Shown here in pieces: positions 39,905-52,264 of a DNA stretch of 64,000 nucleotides; positions within the stretch are counted from its first letter, which is position 1, and each line of letters opens with the position of its first letter. The stretch is taken from the NCBI GenBank assembly GCA_029783825.1, contig JAREIK010000520.1:263015-327014 (forward strand), read 5' to 3'. A program made the translations under genes and the position numbers. Source of the stretch: Sapria himalayana (taxonomy: Eukaryota; Streptophyta; Magnoliopsida; Malpighiales; Rafflesiaceae). A model generated the notes under the pieces. The model had not been told where the DNA came from. It was given only the letters and a program-made list of their open reading frames with translations, and searched no databases.

Positions 39905-42900
39905 TATGAATATGAATTAATTCAAATTAGCTAGAGGTAAGTGATAACTTAGAGCTATAAGAATAACTTGTTAAAATACTTAGACATCAATTATTATTCT
40001 ACTTTTTTTAGAGGATATGAAGAATCTAGATGCATTGACTTTGTAAAAAGTATATAAATTTTTTTTATGATATCTAAAATGTCTCGTGATTTTCTGATCT
40101 TTACTGTCTTTATTGTATATTAAAGTCTATCATATTTATTATTGTTATTATTATTTTAGATAGGAAAATCAAATTACAATCAATATTATTGAAAATTTCT
40201 TATGATAGAAAGATTAAGATAATACATAGATGAGTCTTCAAGATCAAATTTCTACATTACAACAAAATATATTTGATGATGTATATGATAAAATTTAAAG
40301 TTGTATAGATCATAATAGATAGATTGAAAAGGATCTTATAATTTTTAACATTTTATGACTTAATGATTTGTAATATTTTTTATGTTTTAGTTTTATTTTG
40401 AAAGATTATGTTACCATTTTTTATTTGATAAGTATTAATTATAATTTTAAATTAAAAAAATTTTTTATTGTTATTTAATTTTTTTAATTCATAATTTGAA
40501 ATTTTTTATATACTAGGTAAGTATGTATATATTTTGTATTTATATTATGTATACATGTATATACACAATAATTTCTGTCTATATACAATGTGTATATGTA
40601 TATATTCAATATGAGTATATATACACATTGTGTGTACATTATATATACAATATGTATGTATTTTGTATATTGTAATACACAATAATTATATTATGTGAAT
40701 ATATAGATACACATAACAATTCAAACTTATATGTTATGTATAATATATTGATATAATGCTGCCATAATGCTCAACACTTGCCACCTGCACACACTGTCCA
40801 GGGGACATGGCCCACAAGGGTCCATGGTCTAGGGCCTGGGCCTTTGTGAGGTGGACAAGGTGCCATGGCCAGGCCCTGAAGAGCACTTGGCTGGCTCTCC
40901 TAGTTCAGACCTTGGTTATTCTGGGTTGGGTACGTGTTGGGCAAGGCTATAACAATTCTCAGCACAATTGTTGGCAAATATTTAAATGTGAATTATCTAG
41001 AGTATCTTAATTTCTTTTTACTTTTAAGTTTGAGGTGATTAAAATATATAATATTCATTATATTTATTGCACTATTTTAATTTTTGTATTTTTTATTTCA
41101 CTTGTATCTAGTCTAGGTAGTGTAGTTCTTATATTGATGGCATACTCCAAACACTTTTACTTTTGTTCTTTAAAAAAACATCAGGTGTCGTGGGGTAGTC
41201 TCTAACATGTTAGCTGAAATGATGGTGGTGGTAGCGGCATTATCATTTTTATTTCCCCCACTTTGATATCATGTTCAAAAATATAAATACATGCATTTCG
41301 GTGCCTCATTCCGAATGCAACCAAACCTGTCAAAGAGACCAAGTATAATGTCACACAAAAGAAGAAATACATAATGAAAATTTATCTTCGAGAGCATGTT
41401 AGATTTATAAGAAAGAAATCATGTTGTGATTGAATTAGCATCAAGGACATTGGAGATTAAATTATTTTTTTTTTGCACGTGTTGTTTTTTTGTTTTGTTT
41501 TGGAAGATAAAAATTCTATTTGTCTGGGCATGTATTATTATAATTTTAACCCAGCAACTTTTTAAAATTTCTATTTATCAATTAGTTTTCTTAAAGTCTG
41601 AAGCCTATGAAATTTGTTAATGATACTAGGTTTTTGCTTATCATGCAGAGTTGGATGTTGTGACAGTGCAATACAGGGCCTCATGTGCTAGCTCTTGTGG
41701 TGTGTTGATCTTTCTTTTCAGAGTCATGGCGCATGACATGCACTATATATGTACATATACCGAGTATATTAAGTATCAATATACTCAGTATATACGTAGG
41801 TATAACAAGTGTGCACATAAGTGGGAGCATATATTTATTTGTAGACATGTATATATTGTGATACACACACACCCATTTACACACAGACACACTTTTGAAT
41901 ATATAATTGCTCGGGCTGGTCAGGTCATCATCGTGCATTGCTCACAGATGTAATTAATAAAAGCAATGGATATTAGACATTTCCTAAAGCTTTGGTATGC
42001 TATTTCTGGTCTAGGCCCGCCAAACAAATAGATGCTGGTCGTAAAAATCTTAGTAATTGTATTGATATGCAATTATCACATGGTACAAAGAGAACGTATG
42101 AGTAAATATGTTTTTATGCTCTAAATTATGCAATGATTGGTTCTAATTGTACTATGTCTTATAATGATGATGATGATGCTCGTGGAGTGATGTGTAATTA
42201 TGGTCCAAGAGTAATATCGGGTCCTATTTTGGGAGAAGAAGTTCGTCGCCTCGTCAAAAATTTGCTCAATCTCAAGTTCATCAGTCAAGCATCATCCCCT
42301 GGCATACTTTTATTATCAGCAGCAGTAGTAGCGACAGTAGTTGCAAGGATGGCAGTAGCAGCGATGGTGGCGGTGGTGACGGCGATGATATATACATATA
42401 TACGTAGTATTATATACTTATCAAATCATAACTTTTTTTTTATTTTGATTTGATTGAGTAGTTTAAATTTCTTACAAATATGGTGCCGCATTGTTCCCCA
42501 TACAAATCTTTTATAAGTGAAAAAATTTTTCACTAGGCATGATGTGCCGTGACTCGGATAGCTTTGTCACAGTAGAAAAATGGTGATCAGTGGAACAGAG
42601 GAAGAGAAAGCAATATCAATGAATAGATAGATTATACTTTATGCACTGTCGGTAGATACATTGATGAATATGATGTAATAAAATTTTGTTATTTTTTTAT
42701 TTTAGTTATGTAAAATATTGTATTAGAATAAGTTATTAAATGATTTTATTTTTTGTTAATTATAAATTATCATTTATAGTTTTGTTTTTAATCAATTTAA
42801 TATAAAAATATTAAATTATTTAATTAAAAAATTTTAAAATAAATTAAATTCTGAAAATAGGTTTGAAATTAAAATAGATAGGTAAAATTCCCTAGCTAAT

Positions 42901-43468
42901 TTAGCAAATTTTCCCTAGCTAAATTTTCTTGCAAATAATCTCTTTGCTAAATTAGCTAGGGAAAATTCCTTAGCTAATTAAGCTAGTAAAAATTTCCTAG
43001 CTAATTAAGCTAGGGAAAATTTCCTAGCTAAAATTTCCTAGCAAATTAAGCTTGGGAAAATTCCCTTGCTAATTTAGCTAGGTAATTTTCCCTAACTAAT
43101 TTAGATAGGGATATCTTTATTTTAGTAACAGATTTTCAGTCGGTAAATTTATTTAACTAGGGACTATTTCCATCTTTAATATTTAGTGATGAGCACTTTA
43201 TCTTGGGAAATCTTTCATCATTATTTTCATTTAGCAACGGAAAAATCTCATTTAGCTTGCTAATTTAGCGAAAGAATTTATTTTTTAGAAAGGCATTATT
43301 CCATCGCTATATTTTAGCCAGGGACACTTTCATTCACTAAATTTTAGCGAGAAGAACTTTAGATTGAGAACTGATCCATCAGTAATCCATTGCTATATCC
43401 CGTTTAGTTAAAAAATGCTCATTTAGCTAGGGAATTATCCCTAACTATATGGGGTTTTTCTATTAGTG
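39905..43468 (+). mobile_element. Family A copy A2 ending in a CACTA terminus
   Basis: Direct-orientation copy of family A: GC-rich block at 40775-40955, simple-repeat region at 41740-41880, short GCN tract at 42310-42392, and a single TACATATATACGTAG palindrome at 42390-42415. It lacks the tRNA-like block of the other copies. From 42880 it runs into about 560 bases of subterminal repeats with at least eight TAGCTAGGGAAAATT-type words in both orientations. It ends in TAGTG at 43464-43468; the terminus read inward is CACTAATAGAAAAACCCC. This is the only long family A copy with a CACTA end, and it ties the family to the CACTA superfamily. CACTA elements move by cut and paste with a TNPD/TNP2-type transposase, which is not visible here. 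Confidence 0.75.
42880..43468. repeat. CACTA subterminal repeat block
   Basis: Words of the form TTAGCTAGGGAAAATTCC and their inverse TTCCCTAGCTAA are packed at intervals of 20-45 bases, most densely at 42885-43110. In En/Spm such motifs near each end are binding sites for the TNPA-type regulatory protein. Equivalent blocks lie at 5300-5560, 44460-44640 and 45085-45390. Confidence 0.75.
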
Positions 43469-44317
43469 TAGAAACATAGTTAAATAGTCTGATAGATAGA
43501 TGAAAAGATAGAGATATATAGATAGATAGATAGACAATTAGAATGATATACCTATACACATATAGATAAATAGATAGATAGACAGGCTGATAGATAGATT
43601 GATAGATAGATAAATAGATAGAAAAACTAATATACAAATTGTCAGATAGATTGAGATAGACAGATCAATAGATAAAAAGATAGGTATATAGAAAGATAAA
43701 CATATAGACAACATAGAGATAGATAGATAGATAGACATATATATAGATAGACAGATATATTGTTATTTAGATTTACAGATAAAAAGATAGATTGATTAAT
43801 TGATTGAGAAAGAGATAAATAGGAAAGTATATAGATAGATAAATAGATAGATAGATAAAATGGTAGATAGATAGATAAAAATATTACCAGATAAAAAGAT
43901 AGACAGATAGACAGATAGATAGATAGACATATAGATAGATAACAAATAGATATACAAAAAGATAGATAGATAGATAGATAGAGATATACAAATTAATAGA
44001 TAGTCAGATAGAGATATTTAAAGATAGAAATATAGTCAAATTGATAGATAGAGAGATAAATAGGTAGAAAGATTGACATACATATAAATAGATAGATAGA
44101 TAGTGAGATAGATAGATAGATAGATAGAAAGATAGACAAATATATAAAGACATTTCAACAAATCTATAGATAGATAGATAGATAGACATGTAGATAGATA
44201 GATAATTAGTTAGTTAGACAATTAGGTAGATATGCAGATAGGCAGTTAGATAAAAAGACAGATAAATAGAAATATAAATAGATAGATAGGTAGATGAATA
44301 GATAGATAGCCATATAG
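43469..44317. repeat. TAGA array enclosed by two CACTA termini
   Basis: About 850 bases of TAGA-type repeat on the plus strand. It begins immediately after the CACTA right end at 43468 and stops immediately before the terminus at 44318, and both outer triplets are TAG. It is of the same class as the arrays at 5.6-19.2, 26.5-28.7 and 54.4-56.8 kb. Confidence 0.9.
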
Positions 44318-45855
44318 CATTACAAAAAAAAGCCAAAATAACTAGGGATATTTCCTTAATTATTATATGAAATTATGTCATTAAAATAGAATAGCAACGG
44401 ATTTATGATGTAAATTATCTAAAGCTAAAGTGCTCATCACAAAATATTAATCGAAAAAAACTTCCCAAGCAAATTTTTGAATTACAGAAATCCCTTGCTA
44501 ATTAGATTCTTTTCCATAATGTTTTGATCATAATTAAGAGTAGTATTTAATATTTGTCTCCTGAATATATATAGAAACTTCCCTATCTAAATTAGGGTGG
44601 GAAAAATTCCTAGCCATTTTCATTCCAAATATATTTTCACAATTTAATTTTTTTCAAAAAATTTGATTACATATTTTTAAATATTTATATTAAATTGAAT
44701 AAAAATATATACTATAACCCATTTTTTATAATTAACAAAAAGTAAAAACAATTTAGAAATTATTCTGATACAATAGTTACATAGTTAAAACAAAAAGATT
44801 ACATAAGTACATAATCATTTAAAACTAAATCATCATCTTCATCATTAGTTAGTTCATTTGTGCTTGCTTCTCCTACATGGTTTCTCTGCTAGAAGTTAGT
44901 ATGCTATCTTCTACGTTAAGGCCATTAACTATGACTCTATATAAGATATCTGCTTTTGCATTGCATTCTTAACTTCTTTCATCTCATCATTCACTTCTTT
45001 TATTTCCTGCATTTTATTTTTCAAAATAGTATCTACTAATCCTTCTCTTTAAATATATAACCGAATGTTATATATTTATAATTAATTTTCCTAGCTAAAT
45101 TAGTAAGTGAAAATTCCCTATCTAAATTAGCAAGAGAAAATTCCCTAGCTAACTGGGGTTTTTCTGTCGCTAAACTTATATGTTAATAGAAGCTTTCCTA
45201 ATCTAAAGTGCTCGTCGCTAAAAAATAGCGAGGGAAATAGTCCATAGCTAAAGTTTTAGTGATGGTAATATCTCTAGCAATAATAATAATTTCTCTAGCT
45301 AAATTAGCAAAGGAAAATTCTCTAGCTAAATTAGCAAGGGAAAATTCCTTAGCTAAATTAGCAATAGAAAATTCCATAGCTTTTTTCATTCTGAAACTAT
45401 TTTCAGAATTTTTTTTTTATTTTTCAAAGTATTTAATTAAATAATTTAATATTTTTATATTAAATTGAATTAAAACTGAAACTATAAACAATAATTTATA
45501 ATTGACAAAAAATAAAATCATTTAATTAATTATTCTGATTCAATAATTTACATAAATCAAACAAAAATATAACAAAATTGTATTTCATTTTATTCATCAA
45601 TGTATCTATAGACAATGCATAAAATATAATATATCCATGTATTAACATTGCTTTCTTTCTCTCTACTCATCTGACCACGATCTTTCTTCTACGACAAAGC
45701 TGTCTGAGTCACGGTTCAACATGTCTAGTAAAAAATCTCTTCACTTATATAAGCTTCATATGGGGAACAATGTTGTACCATATCTATACGAAATTTAAAC
45801 AAGCCAATAAAATCAAAATATATAAATAAAAAAAATTATGTTTTGATAAATATAT
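44318..45855 (-). mobile_element. Inverted CACTA end (family A fragment A5)
   Basis: The terminus is CATTACAAAAAAAAGCC (canonical CACTAC with one change) facing right. It is followed by two blocks of TAGCTAGGGAA-type repeats (44340-44640 and 45085-45390). The blocks are separated by a transposase-related remnant, and each is followed by the same AT-rich segment (44640-44830 and 45395-45600), so the element end was internally duplicated. From 45640 it matches the end part of family A (CAAAGCTGTCTGAGTCACGG, as at 47455 and 60697). It is then replaced by a palindromic repeat array. Confidence 0.75.
44850..45050 (-). pseudogene. C-terminal remnant of a TNPA-like CACTA protein
   Basis: On the minus strand, starting near 45049, a frame of about 40 codons reads MQEIKEVNDEMKEVKNAMQK followed by QISYIES and a TAG, then LMALT. 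A charged heptad-like coiled coil followed by a QxxYI(E/Q)SLM-type tail is typical of the C-terminus of plant En/Spm TNPA-like (Ptta/En/Spm) proteins, which bind subterminal repeats. It lies between two such repeat blocks, which supports the call. Length, stops and lack of an N-terminal part show it is dead. A chance coiled coil is the alternative. Confidence 0.5.
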
Positions 45856-46790
45856 AATACTGTAGTATATATCTACATATATACAAACATTTCACTCGTT
45901 ACATATATTACTAGTGTATATCTACATATATACTGAAGTATTATATGTACATATATACTGAGTACATATATACTCGATATATACGTACATTTAATACTAC
46001 AATATTATATGCACATATAATACTACAGTATTATATGTGCATATAGTACAGTATATATGTGCGTATATACTGAATATATAAGTACGTATATACCTAGTAT
46101 ATAAGTATGTATATACCGAGTATATATTTATGTATATACCAAGTAAAAATGTACGTATATATCGAGTATATATTTACATATATACAGAGTATATAGTATG
46201 TATATACATAGTATATAGTACATTATACAGAGTATAAAGTATGTGTATATCGAGTATATGCATGTATATACAAAGTTTATATGCGTGTATATACTAAGTA
46301 TAAATATACGCATATACTAAGTATATATTTACATATAATATTGCAGTATTATATGTACATATACTATGGTATATACATACATACTATAGTATATATGTAT
46401 GTATATACTAAGTATATACATACTTATATACTACAGCATGTATGTGTGTATATACCAAGTATATACATATGTATGTACCAATTATATACGTATGTATATA
46501 TCGAGTTTATAGTACGTATATACCGAGTTTATACGTACGTATATACCTAGTATATACGCACGTATATACCTAGTATATACGCACGTATATACTAAGTATA
46601 CCGTATATACTGAGTATACGCACGTATATACTGAGTATATATGCACGAATATACTAAGTTTATAAGCACGTATATACTGGGCATATATGTACTCGGTATA
46701 TACGTACATATATACTCAGTATATATGCACTATATACTACAGTATATATGTACGTATATACTACTGTATTATATGTACATATATATAATC
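45856..46790. repeat. Expanded array of ACGTATATAC/GTATATAC palindromes
   Basis: More than thirty short self-complementary units with a period of roughly 20-23 bases. They are best preserved at 46500-46720, where ACGTATATACCTAGTATAT and variants follow each other. The same unit type forms only 150-200 bases at the equivalent place in other family A copies, so this is a local expansion. Frames on both strands (for example 46281-46550 and 46482-46709) are by-products. Confidence 0.8.
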
Positions 46791-46984
46791 ACATAACCTC
46801 GGATAATACAAAACTACAACAAATTAGTATTATCCCATTTATAGTTCACAAAGATGACACAAAACTACAACAAATTAGTATGATCCCATTTATACTTCAA
46901 AAAGACGACAAATTACTTCGCTATCAACATAAATATGAAATACGAAGATTATTTAAATTTTAGAAAATATCTCTAAAAACTATT

Positions 46985-47110
46985 AGAGAAAAACCTGGAA
47001 GACGAGCCATGAGGTAGGCTTGGAGCATCAAAGTTCGCATCTTGCCTCCCCTCAACCAAAACTCTTTCCCGGTCCCAAGGCATATAAGGGGGTTGCTCTA
47101 CCCCACCATG
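46985..47110 (+). other. tRNA-like / SINE-like block, A3 copy
   Basis: Contains GACGAGCCATGAGGTAGGCT and AGTTCGCATCTTGCC, the latter close to a polymerase III B box. It is the equivalent of 22895-23010. No clear cloverleaf. Confidence 0.3.
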
Positions 47111-47787
47111 ACTGAGCTGACAAGCTAACAAAGAACTAGCAGATGAAATAGAGACTGATCATTTGTAATAGTAACTATTAACAAATAAATAAGAAACTTA
47201 AACATAGAAAAATGGAGCACTCCACCATGCTAATGTGCAACACAAAATGATGAATAAATTATTAGAATAATAATTTTGAATAACTACAATCTAAGCAATG
47301 CTTGTCTTACATATTTAAAACAAAGATATAACAAAATTTTATTACATCTTATTCATCAACGTATCTACTGATAGTGCATAAAGTATAATCTATTAGTGCA
47401 TTGATGTTGATTTCTCTTCCTCAGCTCCTCTGATCACCATCTTTCTACTGCTACAAAGCTGTCCGAGTCGCGGCGCATCATGTCTAATAATAAATCCTTT
47501 TATACAAACTTCATATAGATAATAATGAGGTACCATATATGTATGAAATTTAAATTAGTGAATAAAATCAAAAAAATATTAAAAAAAGTTATGTTTTGAT
47601 AAATATATAATACTATAGTATATATGTTTATATATACTATAGTGTATATGATCATATATTACTACAGTATTTTATGTACATATATATTGTGTACGTATAT
47701 ACTCAGTATATATGTACATATAATACGGTAGTATTAAATGTACAAATACTGTAGTAATATACGTGCGTATATACCTACGTATATATA

Positions 47788-48070
47788 GCCTTTGCTGCTG
47801 CTACAGCCACCACCACTGCTACTATTGCTCCTACTGCTGCTACTGCCGCCGCCGCATCTACTATTGCTCTTGCTGTTGCTACTGCCACTACCGCTGCAAC
47901 TACCGCTGCCACTGCTGCTACTATTGTCACCGCTGCTACTACTACTACTGCTCCTACTGCTACTGCTACAGCTGCCGCTACTGATGCTGCCATTACAAGT
48001 TCCACTGCCCCTGTTATAGCCACTACTGTAGCAGCTTATGCTGCAGCTACCACTGCCGTTTCTACTGCTG
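47788..48070. repeat. GCT/ACT trinucleotide tract, A3 copy
   Basis: Imperfect CTGCTACTGCC-type trinucleotides, the longest version of the family A tract. The overlapping frames on both strands (Leu-, Ser/Gly-, Ala- or Cys/Tyr-rich) come only from the repeat. Confidence 0.8.
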
Positions 48071-49544
48071 ATAATAAAAGTGGGGCTGGCGATGATGCTC
48101 GATTGATAAAGTTCCCTACCAACCACTTATTTTGAGATGGAGTGAGTTTTTGACGTGGCAGGGAGCTACTTCTCCCTAAATAGGACCCGATATTCCTTTT
48201 GGCACTTGCGGCCTGTAAAAATCATGTAATGATATGTTTTTCCTTCCAATTGAATACAATTTTGTGAGATGTAATAAAATTACTCGACACTACACGAGCA
48301 TCATTATCATCATCCTAAGACAGTACAATTATAACAAATCATTGAAGTGCCTACAACAAGAAAACTTATTTCTTCATACATATGCTTTGTACCATGTGAT
48401 AATTGCATATCTACACAATTACTAAAAGATTTAAGACCAACCTATGTCTGCCAGTCTGGCATAGATAAGAAATATCTTCATGCCATCATTTGGGAAAGGC
48501 CTAATATTCATGACTTTTATGACCTGGATCGATAAGCAATGCATGATGATGACTAGACCAGTCCGAGCAATTATATATTCAAACATGTGTGTGTGTGTGT
48601 GTGAATGGGCGTGTATGTAAGACAATATATACATGTTACAAAAAAATATATGCACCCACTTATGTACATACTCGTTATATACCTATGTATATACTCATTA
48701 TATACGTTTGTATATACCAAGTATATTCATACTTATATACTTGTACATATACAGTGCATGTCATGCACCACATGACTGAAAAGAAAGATAATCACACCAC
48801 AAGAGCTAGCACAGGAGGCCCAGTATTGCATTGCCAGAACATCCAACTCTGCATGGTAAGTAGAAACCTAGTATCATTAACAAATTGCACAGGCTTTAGA
48901 CTTTACAAAAACTAATTGACAAAAAAAATAAAAAAAGTCATGCAGTGAAAATCAGAACAGTACATGTCTAGACAAACAGAATTTTTATCTTCCAAAACAT
49001 AACAAAAAAATAACACGTGCCAAAACTAAATAATACAATCTCCAATGACCTTGATCCTAATTCAATCACAACATGCTTTCAATCTTATAAATCTAACTTG
49101 CGCTCGAAGATAAATTTTCATCATGTATTTCTTCTTCTGTGTGGCGTTGTACTTAATAACTTTTATAGGTTTGGTTGCATTAAGAATCAGGCACCTAAAT
49201 GCATGTATTTATATTATTGAACATGATATAAAATGAAAGAAATAAAAGTGATAATACTACCACAACCACCATCATTTCAGCTAATATGTTGAAGACTGCC
49301 CCAAGAGACATGATGTTTTTTTAAAGAACAAAAGTAAAAGTGTTTGAAGCATGCCATCAATATAAGCACTACACTACCTAGACTAGATACAAGTTAAATA
49401 AAAATACATAAATTAAAATTATGCAATAAATATAATGAATATTATATATATTCATCACCTCAAACTTCAAAGAAAAAAAATTTAAGATACTCCACATAGT
49501 TCTCATGAAAATCTTTGCCAACAAATATGATGAGAATGGTTATT

Positions 49545-49725
49545 ATTTGGCCAAGCATGTGCCCAACCTAGAATAGGCAGGGTCTGAACCAGGAGAGCCA
49601 AGCATACCCTAGTCAGGGCCTATCCATGGCACCTAGTCCACCTCACAAGGTCCTAGGCTCTGGATCCTATACTACTATGGGCCATGTCCCCTGGATAGTG
49701 TGTGCAGGCGGCAAGTGTTGAGCAT
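49545..49725. other. GC-rich block, A3 copy
   Basis: Inverted equivalent of 20262-20436, with GGGCCATGTCCCCTGGATAG near its right end. Conserved in sequence but not in reading frame. Confidence 0.6.
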
Positions 49726-50125
49726 GATGGTAGCATTATATCAATATATTATACATAACATAGATGTGTTAATTGTTATGTGTATCTATATATACACATA
49801 ATATAATTATTGTGTATTACAATATACAAAATACATACATAATGTATATAGAATGTACATACAATGTGTATACACACTCATATTGAATATATACATATAC
49901 ACATTGTATATAAATAGAAATTATTGTGTAGATACATGTATACATAATGTAAATGCAAAATATATACACACACACACACACACACCTAGTATATAGAAAA
50001 TTTAAAATCATGAATTAAAAAAAACATTAAAAAAATTATTAAAATTAAAATTATAATTAATACTTATAAAAATAAAATATGGTAACATAATCTTTAAAAA
50101 TCATTAAGTCATAAAATATTACAAA

Positions 50126-50415
50126 TCATTTTCAATCTAACTGTTATGATCTATACAACTTTGAATTTTATCATATACATCATCATATGTATTTTTTTGT
50201 AATATATGAATTTGATTTTCAAGACTCATCTATGTATTATAAACTAAAACAAAAAAAATATTACAAATCATTAAGTCATAAAATGATAAAAATTATAACA
50301 TCATTTTCAATCTAACTGTTATGATCTATACAACTTTAAATTTTATCATATACATCATCATATGTATTTTTTTGTAATATATGAATTTGATTTTCAAGAC
50401 TCATCTATGTATTAT
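50126..50415. repeat. 115-bp direct duplication inside A3
   Basis: 50126-50240 and 50301-50415 differ at one base by my reading (TTTGAA versus TTTAAA). Other family A copies carry this segment once, so the duplication is recent and private to A3. Confidence 0.85.
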
Positions 50416-50869
50416 CTTAATCTTTCTATCATAACAAATTTTCAATAATATTGATTGTAATTTGATTTTCCTATCTAAAATAATATTCAAAATTATAAAT
50501 ACGATAGATTTTAATATACACTAAACACAGTAAAGATCAGCTAATCACGAGACTTTTTAGATATCACGAAAAATAATTTTGTATAATTTTTACAAACTCA
50601 ATGCATCTAGATTCTTAATGTCCTCTAAAAAAGTAGAACAATAATTGATGTCTAAGTATTTTAATAGGTTATAAAAATTCATATTCGACAAACCAACCTA
50701 TAACTTACATCTATATTATTTGAATTAAAAAGTTATCATCTTCATATACTTCATAATCATAATTTCATTAAACAAAAATAATTATTTTCTTAATATTTTA
50801 ATAATTTTTTTATTAATCATAAATTTTACTTTTTTATTCTTATAGCTAATTAATCCCTAATCTAAATGT

Positions 50870-51655
50870 AAAAGATTTTTATAGTTATACATATAGTAAG
50901 ATACAAGTATTTATATTTATATGTTATTATACATATAGTATATAGTTATAATTAGTTATATATAGTTAAACATATAGTTATATATAGATATATTCATACA
51001 TGAAGTTATATGTAGTTGTATATAAATATATACAATGTTATAAAAAAATATAGATTTACAAATATATATACATATATGTATACATAATTACAAATATACT
51101 TATATTTAATTATATAGAGTTTATATAGTTATACAAATATTTATATATAGGTATACACATATAGTTTAGTAGCAGATATAACAGATGAAGAGTTTTAGAT
51201 TACTACAAAGCTTGCAAAATTTTGATTTAATACAAACCATGCTAAATTCTACATCACTAAAAACTCTATGTCATGATTTTGTAAATCTTAATGTCATAAA
51301 TATATAATACTGTAATATATTTGTACATATATACTGTAGTATATATGTATATATATACTGATATATATGCACATATACATATATAAGAGTATATATGTAC
51401 ATAGTGGTATATATGTATATGTACATATATACTGGTACACATGTACAAGTATTTATATTTACATATATACTCAGTAAATGTACATATACACTGTAGTGTA
51501 TATGTAAATATATACACGGATACATATATGCTATAGTATATATGTACATGTATGCACATTTACATTGCAGAGTATATATGTACAAGTATGTACATATATA
51601 CTGGTAAAAACTTATACATATATACCATTATATATGTACATGTACATATATATTC
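50870..51655. repeat. AT-rich unit and TATGTACATA cluster (right arm)
   Basis: 50870-51180 is a partial copy of the 500-bp AT-rich unit. 51300-51655 is the mirror of the self-complementary cluster at 31483-31880. Minus-strand frames at 51266-51585 are repeat by-products. Confidence 0.7.
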
Positions 51656-51659
51656 AATA

Positions 51660-52260
51660 AAGTTCCACGTGTAAAATTACTTGGCTACTCAAATGATGTT
51701 TTCATGTAGATATCAAGTGAATAAGCAAAGCACAAACTATATGAGAAGCAATATTAAATATAAATGAATAATAGTCTATAGAAGTTTATAAATTAGCCTT
51801 GAAAGAAACATAATAGCAAACCTAATATGATTACGAGTTTCAAATTTTATGACCATTTTTTCAGCATTCATTAGTTTAATAAGGAAAATGAAAGCAGTTT
51901 GTGATGGCTATCATCAATATCATACTTGATTTTTGATGCTGGTTTGCAATGATGCATAGCTCCAATTCCTTATTTTAAGCAACATCAAACTCATGAGATT
52001 TGTATGATTTCATTACCAACTCATGTGTCTTTCCAGAGTGTACCCAATTAACTGAGGATATAAATTGTTAAATAAATTAGAGGTTATATTACTCTCATTA
52101 TTATAGAAACATTGTGATATGATTACAAGTTTCAAATTTTAATAATATTTAATCAGCATACATTAGTGTTATAAGGAAAAAGAAAGTAATGTATGATAGC
52201 TATCATCCAAATAATACCTGATTTCTGAGGCTATTTTGCATTGTTTCTTAGCTCCAAGTA
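51660..52260 (-). other. Duplicated exon-like block (right arm)
   Basis: Mirror of 30889-31480 with the same two half-copies and central stretch (AGTGTACCCAATTAACTGAG on the plus strand near 52036). Bases 52106-52265 also match 1-160 of the window in direct orientation. Source gene not recognised. Confidence 0.35.
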
Positions 52261-52264
52261 ATTA

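Larger units (their letters stand above)
46790..50700 (-). mobile_element. Family A copy A3 (inverted)
   Basis: Inverted relative to A1. From right to left: start near 50700, a 115-base tandem duplication (50126-50415), GC-rich block at 49545-49725, middle part, GCN tract at 47788-48070, palindromic tract at 47600-47785, the GACTCGGACAGC-type block near 47460, and the tRNA-like block at 46985-47110. It joins the inner edge of the right inverted-repeat arm, which begins inside its start. It has no CACTA terminus of its own. Confidence 0.75.

Noticed and set aside
46281..46710. Regularly spaced repeats resembling a CRISPR array
   Set aside because: Units are directly adjacent imperfect palindromes without unique spacers, in plant nuclear DNA.
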